From: Adiantum capillus-veneris
Taxonomy: Eukaryota; Streptophyta; Polypodiopsida; Polypodiales; Pteridaceae
DNA: 56,704 nt
Assembly: GCA_014529385.2 (NCBI GenBank)
Contig: JABFUD020000274.1
Span: forward strand, 1 to 56,704
Direction: 5' to 3'
The number at the start of each line of letters is the position of its first letter. Within the stretch, counting starts at the first letter, position 1. Below are positions 30,728 through 42,675 of this stretch, piece by piece. The notes beneath the pieces were generated by a model. The model was not told the origin of the DNA. It ran no database searches and saw only the letters and a list, made by a program, of their open reading frames with translations. Both the position numbers and the translations under genes were made by a program.

Positions 30728-32504
30728 AAGCTTCCCATGGCTGAGGAGCACCTACAAAAACTCTATCAACCACCTCTTGGTTGCTTGCCATGGCTGCAAT
30801 ATTGCACTCCAAGGTTCTCCTTTGAAGGTTTAATTCTCTATACCTCCCTCTCACCAAAAACATTTACCTATTCCTCATCCATCTCTAGCTCACTCAAAAC
30901 CACCATCAAACCCTCTTATTGTAGCCCCTTCATCTCTCTAGTAGCAATGTCAAACTCTACTACTCATAGAAAGCCAAAAGATGAGGTAGAAAGGGTTGTC
31001 TTGTACAATAGCAGAGATTCCAATGGGGAGTACCTCAAGTGTTCCACAAAGGCGCTTGGGTCTTCATGCAACCTGCAGCCACCGGGCCTCATCATGTTCG
31101 AGATTGTGGCAACTTGGATCAACATTGGAAAGGGAGGTTGCTTGGGTTCAAAGACCATGGGATCAATGGGACGGTGGTTGTTTTTCAACATGTGTATTCA
31201 ATGCCTAATATGCATTTGGGGCACACTAATACAAGACTTTTCCCACCTAACTCTAAGTTGCTTCTCTTTGTTGTTGCAATAGACATATGCATTGAGGTGA
31301 CCTATGTGTTCAAGTATGCTAGTAAGTAGCTTGTGGGCCATTTGATGTCTATGTAGATATATTTCCATCAAACGTGGTGAGAAACAACAATTAAGAATTC
31401 TCTCTTGAACCTTTCAATATTTTCATGTTGACATTGGTTCCATGATGCTTCCCAGTGTGCAACCATCGATGCTACTGCAAAGCAGAATCTTCTTCTACAC
31501 ACACAATAGTGACCACCTCTAAGCATTGTTATGGTAAGATCAACGAAATTTACATGCGATCACTTCTTAGCATGGAGTGGCTGAAGATGGCTTTTGACAT
31601 TCTTTCCTTGTTGAAGTTTGAGAAGGCTTTTAGGTTTGTAGGTCTAAGTCAATGTTGTCTCGTGCATGTTTTTGTGCATTTATTTAAGGCCCAGCCAATC
31701 AATGTCACACCCACTATGCTTATATGCAAGAATATGTCTTTTGAAGCATTACAACCCTTATTAGGAGAGAATTGGGGATTTATAGAGGGTATGCATTAGG
31801 GAGATAGATATTAATGCAAGCTAGGGGATTTGGGTATTGGGATATAGTACTTAAAAGTTTGCACAACTTTGTATATACACTCCCACCTAGAGTTGTGGAT
31901 GTGTAAGAATAGAAAATGGATACCTCTACAAAGCCTTGAAGGTAAGCTTGTGACATTTGACATTCATATACAATGCCAAATGGTGTCTCTAAAACTATGA
32001 AAGTTAGTGATCGCAATTGTTGACACAGCTACCTTGTTCACTTCAAATATTGCAGTTGTAGAGCATGCAAACATCATGGAGAAGGAGTTCTTGGCAACCT
32101 AAGCCAAGCTTGTGGAAAATCAATAACCTCTTCCTGCTGAGTTGCTTGACTATGATGCCCCAAAATTTTTTGATGAGAGGATATCATACCTCAACCTTTA
32201 CCTCACACCAACTATGGACGACGATGACAAGTAGCATGCAGTAATTGTCTTCCTTGTGTAATTGGCCATACCAATGTATCTTCCTAACACAACCTTTTGT
32301 AGGATCTTTTGTACATGGAGGTGTGAGCATCTTGCAAGGTGGGAAAGAGAAGTGTTTTTGGCCTAGAAGTAGTGCTTGCAAACTACATCGGCAGACTACC
32401 CATGGGTGACATCTCCATTATCAGGACTTCTCTCTTGATGGACATTTTTCTGGGTCTTGAAGGCTGTCAACAAGCTCTTGTGCTTGTCTACTATACCTTA
32501 GACT
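30728..32504 (+). other. Decayed, possibly once-coding DNA (copy 2)
   Basis: Same as 6291-8067. No recognised family. Confidence 0.35.
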
Positions 32505-32668
32505 ATGCAAGTAGTTTTTCTTGTAAACAAATCCCTTGAAATGGCCACTTTTTCCATAGGTTTTTGTGGCAAGGTGTTAGCCCATGTATTTATCAACCAA
32601 GCCTTAAGAGTGAAAGGACCACAAGCCATAGCGGCCTCATACCTAACTTCCATCCTACTTAATGTTGA

Positions 32669-32895
32669 TGTTACCATATACATGTGGTAGTGATGTGTGT
32701 GAACACACTAGGACCGCCGGGGCATTTTTTCCCTCTTTAGGAGTTTTCTTCCCCCGTGCATTGTATATACGCCCATCACTCTAGGCCTATCTATCTTTCC
32801 ATTGCACACTAAGTAACACACTCTCTATTGTGTGCCTTGAGCTTCCTTCGTCTTCTCCAAGATGTGTGTGTTTCTCTGCAACCCTAATTCCAACA
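32669..32895 (+). repeat. B1 5' LTR (227 bp)
   Basis: Appears the same as the A1 5' LTR, including the variants that separate it from the 3' LTR. Confidence 0.95.
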
Positions 32896-33257
32896 ATTGG
32901 TATTAGAGCAGGTCACGTCCTCCCCGGCTTAGTCGCCAGCTGCTCCAGCACACGCCTGCTCACTTTCTCCGATTTCAGTGAGCTTCGGCGAGCGTTCGAA
33001 GGTCGACAAGTATTTTGGGTGAGCTCAAAGAGCTCGGCCTGCTCAGAATTTTGATTTGGGCTCATTTCGGCCTCCATTTCCACTACAGGCAGTATTGCAC
33101 AGGCTATTTCTTCATTTTGTGCAAAATTTTTGTCAGTGCCATTTTCTGCATAACAAGTGCCTTATAGTCTTCTACGGTTTGTGCTATATAGCACAGGTTT
33201 TTCCCGCTCCGTTTCTCCTATTTTCGGGCAGTTTTCACATCAGGTGCAGCATTTACC

Positions 33258-36200
33258 ATGGCTGACAACAACAACACAGATGTGTTCAAGATGTTTGCTG
33301 CTGAGGATAGGTTGGATGGGGACAACTACCCTATGTGGGCTTATATGATGCAACATGTTCTTGTCTCAAAGGGTGTCTGGAACATTGTGCAGTGCATTGA
33401 TGTACGTCCTGGTTCTGATGATGTAGGCGATGTTGAGGATGTTGCAGGTCTTGCTGCAAGGATTGCAGCTATTAGATTTGTTTTGCCTACGGCAAAACAA
33501 TCTCGTTGAGATGTTAAGGATGCGCAGGCTCATGCATTGATTGCGTTTTCTATGAAGCGCACCATTGTTCCTCACATCCGTTCAGCAAAATCTGCAAAAC
33601 AGGCTTGGGATATTTTAGCAGGTCTTTATGCAAGCCGCAATGAGGCTAAAATTTCTTTGTTGCGTAAAGAGCTAGAGTCGAAGATTATGCATGAGGAAGA
33701 TGATATGGACATTTTCCTTGCTAGTGCCAAGGATATCAATGAGCAGCTTATTTCTGCAGGTGAAGTCATTTTAGACAGTTCCCTTGTGCAGACTGTTCTT
33801 GATGCCTTACCAGATTCCTACCAGACTTTTGCTAGTACTTGGAGACTGATGACCCAAGGAAATCCTGAAGTTGTCAAGTTTGATGCATTATGCACACTGC
33901 TGTTGCAAGAGTCACTTTCCAGAAAAAAACAGGACTAGGCAGCGTGCAGTTGAGCAGGCTTTTATTGCTTCTCGAAGAAAGGGTGGTAAGAGCAATGCAG
34001 CCACTTCTTATGGTTCTGCTCCGAGTGGCAAAAATTATGTTCCTAATGCTTCTGATGGCAGTACTTCGTCTGGCAATTCTGGTGATAAGGGCAAAAAGAA
34101 GATGCGTTGCCATTATTGTAAAGCCAATGATCACTTGATCAAGTTGTGTCCTAAGTTGAAGGCCAAAGAGGCTAAGAAGAAAGAGGGTGGTTCCACTGCA
34201 AATGCTAGTTCCACTACAAATGAAGCCATTGTTGAGTCTTCTGTGAAAGGAGACTGTGTTGCTGATGTTGATGAAGAATGGGCTTTTAGCGCAGAGTGCA
34301 CTTACAATCCTGCTGTCCATGATGCATGCTTGTCAGTCGTTGATGCAGATTCACATGTGTGGTATTTCGACAGTGGTGCTACAAAGCACATTACCTCACA
34401 TCGTGAATTGTTTACCTCTCTCGAGTCTGTCCCTCATGGGAATTCAGTGACTTGTGCCAACAACACCTCTTATCCAGTTCAGGGAGTTGGAAAGATTGTG
34501 CTCACTACTGCTAATGGCATTTACTTCACACTTGTTCATGCACTTTATGTACGTGGGATCAAGAAGAATCTCTTATCTGTATCCGCACTTGCTAGACTTG
34601 GACTTGTAGTCAAATTTGTGGATGACAGATGTACAGTTCATGATCTCAGTTTTGGTGATGAAATTGTTGCATCTGGGATTCTGTGTCGTGGGCTGTATAA
34701 GCTCACTTTATATGACAAATGTGGACAAAATTTTGCAAATGCTGTTGCAGATTCAAGGGCTATTTCAGATGCAAAACTTTGGCATGCACGTTTTGGTCAT
34801 CTGAATTTTGCCAGTTTGCTACGTTTGCAGAAATCTGATATGGTTGCTTCTTTGCCGCCTCTTGAAGCACCGGTCAAACATGTTTGTGATGGCTGTATTT
34901 TGGGTAAGATGCAGCGTTCTAAATTTCCAAAGGATGGTTCAGTTCGGGCCACATGCAGTTGCAGCTTGTGCATAGTGATGTTTGTGGGCCCATGCAAACT
35001 CCGTCCTTGGGCAATTACCTGTACTTTGTGACTTTCATTGATGATTACTCCAGGCATGCATGGGTATTTCCGCTTAAAGCGAAGTCCGAAGTCTTTATGT
35101 GCTTCAAACAATTAATTCTGGCTCTGGCTGAAAATGTCTCAAAATGTACTATGGGCACCCTCCGTTCAGATCTAGGGGGGGAGTATATGTCTCATGAATT
35201 TAATGCATTTCTGGCTAGTCGTGGGATAAAACACCAATGTACAGTGCCTTATACACCTCAGCAAAATGGTGTTGCTGAGAGGAAAAACAGGTCACTGACA
35301 GAAATGGCGCGATGTATGGTCAAAAGTCAAGCTTTGCCGCATTCTTTTTGGCTTGAGGCCATTATGTGTGCCACTTATGTACTTAACAGGTGTCCTACGA
35401 AAGCTTTGCAGTCTATTACTCCATATGAAGCATGGTATGATAGAAAACCTTCTATTGAGCACATGCGTGTTTTTGGCTGTTTAGCATATGCTTTGGGGCC
35501 ACAAGTGCAGCGCAAAAAATTGGATGATAAGGATGTCAAATGTATTTTTGTTGGTTATAGTGCTGAAAGCAAAGGTTACAGGTTGTATCATCCGCAAACA
35601 AAACGTATTCTGGTTTCTCGGGATGTAGTGTTTGTGGAAGATTCTGTTCAGCCCTTGCTGTCATGTACTAGAGACAGTAATGTAAGCTCACAGGACATTT
35701 ATGACACTTTGTTGGCTCTTTTCAGTGGTGGAAATACGAATGTAAGTTCCAATGAGGCAAATGTACAGTTTATGGGGGTTTCTGAAAATGTTTTAGATCA
35801 GCCTATTACTGATGCAGATGTACATGATGTACTTGATGAGGAAAGGGCTGAAAATGAGTAGGCTAGATGTATGCCAAAATGGCTGGTGCACACTTTGCGT
35901 GATAGTAAATTGGATGCACCTTTGTCTAGTCGTACTCGTTCAGGCTCTCGCCATGCACCTTATGCATTAGATTGTTATGCTTTGGCTGTGTCTAGTTTAC
36001 ATGATGTTGAGGAGCCTCTGTCTTTTGATGAAGCACAGAATTCAAAAAATTGGATGGCTACCATGCAATCAGAATATGATGCACTTATAGAAAATGACAC
36101 ATGGACTTTATGTGATTTGCCTCCTGGCAAAAAGGCCATTGGTACAAAGTGGGTTTACAAGTTGAAACGAAAGCCGGATGGTGAGATTGATCTCCATAAG

Positions 36201-37550
36201 GCTCGACTTGTTGCAAAGGGTTATGCACAGCAAAAAGGCATAGATTATGAAGAGACTTTTTCTCCCACTTGTCGTATGACTACTGTGCGTTTTCTATGTG
36301 CATTGGCAGCTCATTTTGGTTGGGATGTACATCAATCAGACATTGTTACTGCTTTCTTGAATGGTGACATATTTGAGGAAGTTTATGTAATGCAGCCTCG
36401 CGGTTTTGTCATAAAAGGACAAGAGGACAAAGTGTGCAAATGTAACAAGACTTTGTATGGGTTGAAACAATCTCCTCGTGCTTGCTATGAGAAAGCTGAC
36501 ACTCATTTGGTCAAACAAGGCTTTCGTAACAGTCCAACAGAAAGCACATTGTATGTAAAGCGTGAGGGTGATGTATTTCTCATCGTGGTTCTTTATGTTG
36601 ATGATTTGCTGATCACTGGACCAAATGAGAGACAGATTGCTGAATTTAAGGCTGATTTGAATGCTACTTTCAAGATGAAAGATTTGGGGTTGTTGCATCA
36701 TTATTTGGGCATACAGTTTAAGCAGTGTGATGGTGGTATTGCCTTGTGTCAGAAAAGTTACATAGAGACATTGCTATGTAAGTTTGGACTTGAGGATTGC
36801 AAACCTATTGCCACTCCCATGGAAACAGGTTTGAAGTTGAGTCTACATGATGCTGGCGATATTGTTGATGTCACTCTTTACCAAACTGCTGTTGGCTGCC
36901 TCATTTATGTATGCAACACGAGGTCGGATATTCAGTTTGCAGTCTCACAAGTCAGTAGATTTATGCATAGCCCAGGGTCTAAGCATTGGCAGGCTGTCAA
37001 GAGGATTTTCCGCTACCTTAGTGGCACTTTACATCTTGGCTTGTTTTATCCCAAGGGGGGATCATTGCCGCCAGACTTACGTGCTTTTTCGGACTCAGAT
37101 TGGGCTGGTTGTTTTGACACGCGAGTGTCCACAAGTGGTTTTTGTTTCATGCTTGGCAGTTCATGTATATCATGGTTGAGCAAGAAGCAACCTACTGTGG
37201 CCACTTCGAGTTGTGAGGCTGAGTACAGGGCAGTCTTCACAGCTACGGTTGAGTGTGTATGGCTCAGACGCCTTATGGCTGACTTGGGTGTTGGACAGGA
37301 CACTGCTAACACTATCTACACTGACAGTCAGAGCGCATTGGCAGTTGCGAGGAACCCAGTTTTTCATGCTCGCACAAAGCACATTGAGGTGCATTACCAC
37401 TTTGTCAGGGAGAGGCTCTCAGCAGGAGAGATCAGCTTGGCTTATGTGCCAACACAGGACAACCTTGTAGATCTTTTCACAAAGGCATTGTCTCATGAGA
37501 AGCTTGAAGCTTTCCGCAAAGCTTTGGGCTTACTCCCCTTTGTGGACTGA
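33258..37550 (+). pseudogene. Copia gag-pol polyprotein relic (B1)
   Basis: All copia domains in order, as in A1. Shared breaks with A1: TGA in gag at 33507-33509, one extra A near 33929 that leads to an early stop, a lost G near 34957 at the start of the integrase core, and TAG at 35858-35860 between integrase and reverse transcriptase. Downstream, 35871-37550 is open for 559 codons with YVDDLLITG, SDSDWAG and TDSQSA intact. A patch at 37202-37372 matches A2/B2 rather than A1. As a whole it cannot make a full polyprotein. Confidence 0.95.
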
Positions 37551-37625
37551 TCCTGTCCTCAGGGCATGGCACTTCCCTTTACTCATGTGCCAGCTCTCGT
37601 TCACCGCATCACTCCAGGGGGGATT

Positions 37626-37853
37626 TGTTACCATATACATGTGGTAGTGATGTGTGTGAACACACTCGGACCGCCGGGGTCATTTTTTTCCTCTTTAGGA
37701 GGTTTTCCCCCCCGTGCATTGTATATACACCCATCACTCTAGGGCTATCTATCTTTCCATTGCACACTAAGTAACACACTCTCTATTGTGTTCCTTGAGC
37801 TTCCTTCGTCTTCTCCAAGTTGTGTGTGTTTCTCTGCAACCCTAATTCCAACA
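37626..37853 (+). repeat. B1 3' LTR (228 bp)
   Basis: Same as the A1 3' LTR. It is preceded by the polypurine tract AGGGGGGATT and followed by GTTGA. Confidence 0.95.
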
Positions 37854-37907
37854 GTTGAAGCAAGACGCAAGGAAGTTGCATTGTGCCTCCTAACAGAAAA
37901 CCTATAA

Positions 37908-38291
37908 TGAGCTTTTTTTGTAATTTCATATATCAATATAACATCGGTTCCACCTGTACTTTCCTATCTTGACTTACAATTTGGTGTAAACACATGGATT
38001 GCAGTGAAATTTAATTTTTTAGTTCTGAATGGGCAAGCTTTTTTGTGAGTTTTATTAGCTGTCTTGAATCTTTATTTGGTATAGAGACATGGTGTTCATT
38101 AGATCAATTTAAAAGCTATGATTGTGCAAGTGCTTTGTGGGTCACTCTCTATCTATTGTGACGATGTTAGGGGTTCCAACTTGCCAGACAGAGGGGTTAG
38201 TGTACAGACAAATAATTGTCACAGGATGTCTCATTAGCTTTCAAATGATATTCTTAATGCTAATTATGTGCTGGATTTGTCCCAGAAATTA
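37908..38291. other. No gene seen (copy 2)
   Basis: Same as 13454-13837. Confidence 0.5.
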
Positions 38292-38927
38292 CAAAAAACC
38301 CTTATCCACAAGCCACCAATTTTAAGCAAAACAAGTGCACTTCTTTTGCCCAAAATTGATGTCTTGTGGACAGGGGTTTTTAACAGTGTTTGGGCCAAAA
38401 CAAGCATATATGGTGCCTTGCAAATGTCAATCAAAGGGTATTTGGTTGTCTCTCACTCTTCCACACGTACAAAAAGTTGGGAAGGCACTGGAAGCAAAAG
38501 AAATTGTCAATGATTACTTTGTTGGGTTTTATTTTTGAGTTGAAATGTGCACATCATATTTGTTTTGGCCCTAGGGGTGCAGAATGCCCCTGTGGTGGTG
38601 CAGAAGGCCCAAAATTGCTACCTTGTGGACAAGGGCCTTCTGCACCACCAGGGACAAAACAGATATGATGTGTGCATTTCAACTGGAAAATAAGACCCAA
38701 AAAAGTAATCATTGATAGGTTTTTTGCTACCAGTGCCTTTCCAACCTTTTGTACCTGTAGAAGACTGAGAGACAACCAAATATTATTTTCTTGATGTCTG
38801 CAAGGCACCAGATAGCTTGTTTTTTCCCAAACACTGTTAATAACCCCTGTCCACTAGACACCCATTTTGAGCAAAAGAAGTGCACTTGTTTTGCCCAAAA
38901 TCGGTGCCTTGTGGACAGGGGTTTTTG
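38292..38927. repeat. ~640-bp foldback (copy 2)
   Basis: Same as 13838-14473: arms 38292-38610 and 38633-38927 around a 22-nt loop. Confidence 0.85.
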
Positions 38928-39243
38928 CAGTTTGTGCACCACCAGGGCCAAAACTGATATGATGTGTGTATCTCAACAAATGGCACTTGAAGCGTGTTGT
39001 GAAGGTTTTGTAGCACTAGCCAACAAAATACTCATCCACAACTCCCCCCCTCCCCATCTCCCCCTAAGTGGTTAATGGCATGGTACAAAATTCTTATAAA
39101 AATTTATTGAACACAAATTAAATACAAAGAGCTTAAATGACATAAAAAGTGACACATTCCAAAATGAGTAAGCATCATTTCATTTCCAAATTTGAAGTCA
39201 TTACATATCCATTGCAAAAATGTGTTGGTGTACATATTACTAG
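38928..39243. other. No gene seen (copy 2)
   Basis: Same as 14474-14789. Confidence 0.5.
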
Positions 39244-39595
39244 CTACAAGTTCGCTCGTATCCGACGGGCTAGTGCCAAATCTTTTTGCATTATAGCTAC
39301 ATGCTTGGCATGGATAGCACACAAGTTGATATCCTCAAATAAACCCACCAAGTAAGCCTCTGTGGCTTCTTGATTCTTTTGAGGCCGATGGGCTGCATGC
39401 GTAACTCAGTGTTGTAGCTTTGCATAATCTCCCCACATGTCCGTGCAAAAGAAGCCCTTTGGATGAGAAGTTCCACACACTTTTAATAATGTCGAATATC
39501 AACAAAAGCTCTGCTAAAGTAGAACACTCTGCGAGGTTGTCTATGTAGTGCCGCTTGCCCATCTTGCTGTAACACTTTATTTTGTGGCAATGGTT
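39244..39595 (-). pseudogene. Histone H3-like pseudogene (copy 2)
   Basis: Same relic as 14790-15140, with the same internal stop and frame change, so it was dead before the duplication. One extra G at about 39600, just outside, is the only difference noticed nearby. Confidence 0.78.
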
Positions 39596-39867
39596 GGGGG
39601 GTGGAATTGCATCCTCAAGGATCAATTTTTTGTTGCTAGACTCCTCTTCTTGAGGTCTTAACAATAAAAATATGACACTCATCCTCTCTAGCCTTCATTG
39701 CTTCAAAATTTGGCACTTGTCAAGCTTGAAAAAAAACACCAACTTAGTTCCAAACACTGCAAGAGAAGAAAGGCAATAAGTAAAGGTCATACAACAACAA
39801 TGAAAGGAAAATGTCACATGATTCTTTCCTCACCCTTAGAAGGTAGTGTATAAAAGACAACCATTGC

Positions 39868-41345
39868 TTATTGAAGTCTCTTCAAATTGGCAAATATATT
39901 ATTTGACATAGAGTAAGGAAACCCCTTTTCAATATTATCAGGACGAGTCCTTGCATTGGTAGATTTCTTAGCACTTTGTGGAGATTGTACAAAGATAGAT
40001 GAGGGCATTGTCTCCTTGATGTGAAAATACTGACCTAAGCATGAGAAAACATCTTCATTGGAGGCCCCTCTAGCAAGTTTCACCTTGCGTGGCATTGGGA
40101 ATACATTGTCAGTAACTCCTTATTCCCTCAAAACATTCCTAAAGAGGCCATGTAGTGCAGTGTAACCCTTTATACTAATGCCAACTTCATCACAATCCGT
40201 CTACACATTAGCATCACTCACGAGATTAGAAAACTTACGCATCACCTCCTTGGTTACAACATTATTGATATGTTTTTCTTTTCGTGTGTGCAAGAGTGCT
40301 ATGACATTTGCCTTCTTAAGGAAACTAGTAAGAAAATGAATGACATCCTCTTGGCTTTGGCTACCACAAGTCTCTTGGATGAAATTCCTACAATAAGAAT
40401 AAAAAACAAAACAATCACCACAGAAGTGACTTTATACATGTAGGCAATATGATAGGGTATTCCAAAATGCACCTTGTAGCTATAACTCTTCTCTTTCGAG
40501 CCCCACCTTTGGGATCAAGGGTCTCTATGAATGAGAAGCTCCTATTATGCTCCCTTGCACCTAAAGGTGTCTCTTTCAAACTCAGTATGGTACCGTCAAT
40601 CTTTGCAATCTTACCATCCTTCTCCTCCACATGTTGCTGAAGAGTTTGTGCTTCTTTGTCCACATGAATGATCCTTTGTTGAAGACTAGCAGTGTTATGA
40701 ATGATAACTTGGTGTTGATGCATCCACCACTACACACTATGAGCTTTGATAGTGGAAAACCGCTTGCAATAGCCAAGCAGACCTGGCTTCCCTCTACCTA
40801 GATATTGGAAGAAGGTAGGGAGACTATTTAATATTGGATACACATTAACCAAAGGGTCATTGGGGTAGAGGCAACCATCCACCCAAAGGTCCACATCCGT
40901 GTGACCTGCACTACGGCATTGTTGTGCTTTATGTAAGTCATAACGCTTTGAGGGTGCAAGCTCTTTTATAACCAGATATGTATGCATTTTGTTTTTGACC
41001 GTGACAATCATGCTATGGATGGGAGATTTGCTTTGTCATTTGTATCCATGTCATGGAGAGATGAGTTTGTATAGCATAGAAAGAAGGAGGTAGAGAAGGT
41101 CAAAGACAGAGATAATGGGCTGTATATTATGGACTGTAAAGACCATTGTGTGGTATCAGCTCGAATAGACAACAATCGCTTGCAGCATCCAAGAAGATTG
41201 TGCTCCAGGCTCTATCCACATATTGTAAGAATGAAGCAAGGATATTGAATGTTGGATACACATTGATGGTTGGATCATTAGGGTAGAGGCAACCATGCAC
41301 CCAAAGGTCCACATTGGTGTTGATAGCCGAAAATGACATGCCATA
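39868..41345 (-). pseudogene. Unknown spliced gene relic (copy 2)
   Basis: Same as 15413-16890, including the duplicated VDLWV.GCLYPNDP segment and both in-frame stops. Confidence 0.5.
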
Positions 41346-42263
41346 TGGGGTGGCCTCTACACCACTGGCATAGCCTAAACATCCCCGGGCATCATCTCAA
41401 GGTAAGAGTTATCCTTTAACTATAGAGGGGCACCACCTAGCATAAGTGCGGCTAGGATGCAGATACAAATGACCTAGGGTAGAAAAAGTGAGATGTGTCT
41501 AGCATGAAATGATGATGTAGCAAATGGTTGGCTATAGAAAATGCCTAGTCAATAGTCAGGAGAGTGTGTACGAGAGAGCTATGTGACAAGGTCGGAATGG
41601 AGCATGATTGATTGGTGATGGTGCACGTGATGAAGCACAAGCAAAGTAATATATAAGAGACAAATCATCCCACGGATATGGGAAAAAAATAAAGCTAAGG
41701 AGAAGAGAGAATGGACTCAAAGATCATGACACCATTGCACACTTTTATTGATGATGATGATACTTACAAATTGTAAGGTTTCCAGTTTCTGAAACCTTAA
41801 AGGTTGTATAAAGCTTAATCAAACTGATATGATTATTGAAAAAGCAATGTAGAATTGTCCGACCATGGAAAATATTGGTATTTTTGGAATCTTAAGCACA
41901 GCAAACCCCGGGCTAGAAATTTTCAGAATTCAATTCCGATAAAAACTGGCATAGTTATGACCCCTGGAAGTTTACACTATGAATTGAGTAAAATAGAAAA
42001 AATTGAAGGGTTGCAGTAATCATTTAAGCATAGACTTTATTAAAGTCCTCCTAGATATTTACAAGATATTTACCAATTAAGCAAAAATAGGTCAAAATAT
42101 AGCAGAATTGATATTTTAAAAGCTGGCAGGTAATGGGAGGGTCATCACTGACCTGCCAGGGACTCATTTTGCAGCAGGGGTCGTTTTTTGACTTGCAGGG
42201 GGCTGCTTGAACTTCAAGAAACTGCCTTTTTCAGCTGGTGAGAGCTTATGAGTGCCAGAAAAC
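41346..42263. other. No gene seen (copy 2)
   Basis: Same as 16891-17808. Confidence 0.45.
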
Positions 42264-42272
42264 TATAAATAG
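42264..42272 (+). promoter_or_regulatory. Candidate TATA box (copy 2)
   Basis: TATAAATAG, 102 bp upstream of B2. If B2 and one TCTAA are removed, the leader would continue into the AT-rich DNA at 47551. No coding sequence follows there. Confidence 0.4.
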
Positions 42273-42373
42273 GACCCCTAGCTTCACATTTTACACAGAC
42301 TCGGAGCCTTGCTAATCTCTCTCTCTCATCTAGAGAGAACACTACGCAGAAATCATTAGAGTTTAATCTCTAA

Positions 42374-42600
42374 TGTTGGAATTAGGGTTGCAGAGAAACA
42401 CACACAGCTTGGAGAAGACGAAGGAAGCTCAAGGCACACAATAGAGAGTGTGTTACTTAGTGTGCAATGGAAAGATAGATAGCCCTAGAGTGATGGGCGT
42501 ATATACAATGCACGGGGGAAAAAACCTCTTAAAGAGGGAAAAAATGCCCCGGCGGTCCTAGTGTGTTCACACACATCACTACCACATGTATATGGTAACA
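42374..42600 (-). repeat. B2 3' LTR (227 bp)
   Basis: Identical by eye to the A2 3' LTR. TCTAA precedes it. Confidence 0.95.
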
Positions 42601-42675
42601 AATCCCCCCTGGAGTGATGCGGTGAACGAGAGCTGGCATATGAGTAAAGGGAAGTGCCATGCCCTGAGGACAAGA

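Larger units (their letters stand above)
32669..37853 (+). mobile_element. Ty1/copia LTR retrotransposon B1 (decayed)
   Basis: Sister of A1, 5,185 bp: LTRs 32669-32895 and 37626-37853, primer site 32898-32909 (TGGTATTAGAGC), target duplication GTTGA on both sides. It lacks some A1 breaks: no frameshift near 33850 or 34759, no late stop and no 14-bp deletion. The 3' part of pol (35871-37550) is therefore open to the natural stop. Confidence 0.97.
32505..37907 (+). pseudogene. Unknown ORF split by copia element B1
   Basis: Same arrangement as in copy 1: the frame runs from ATG 32505 to GTTGA (32664-32668), then resumes at GTTGA 37854-37858 and stops at TAA 37905-37907. Product unknown. Confidence 0.4.
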
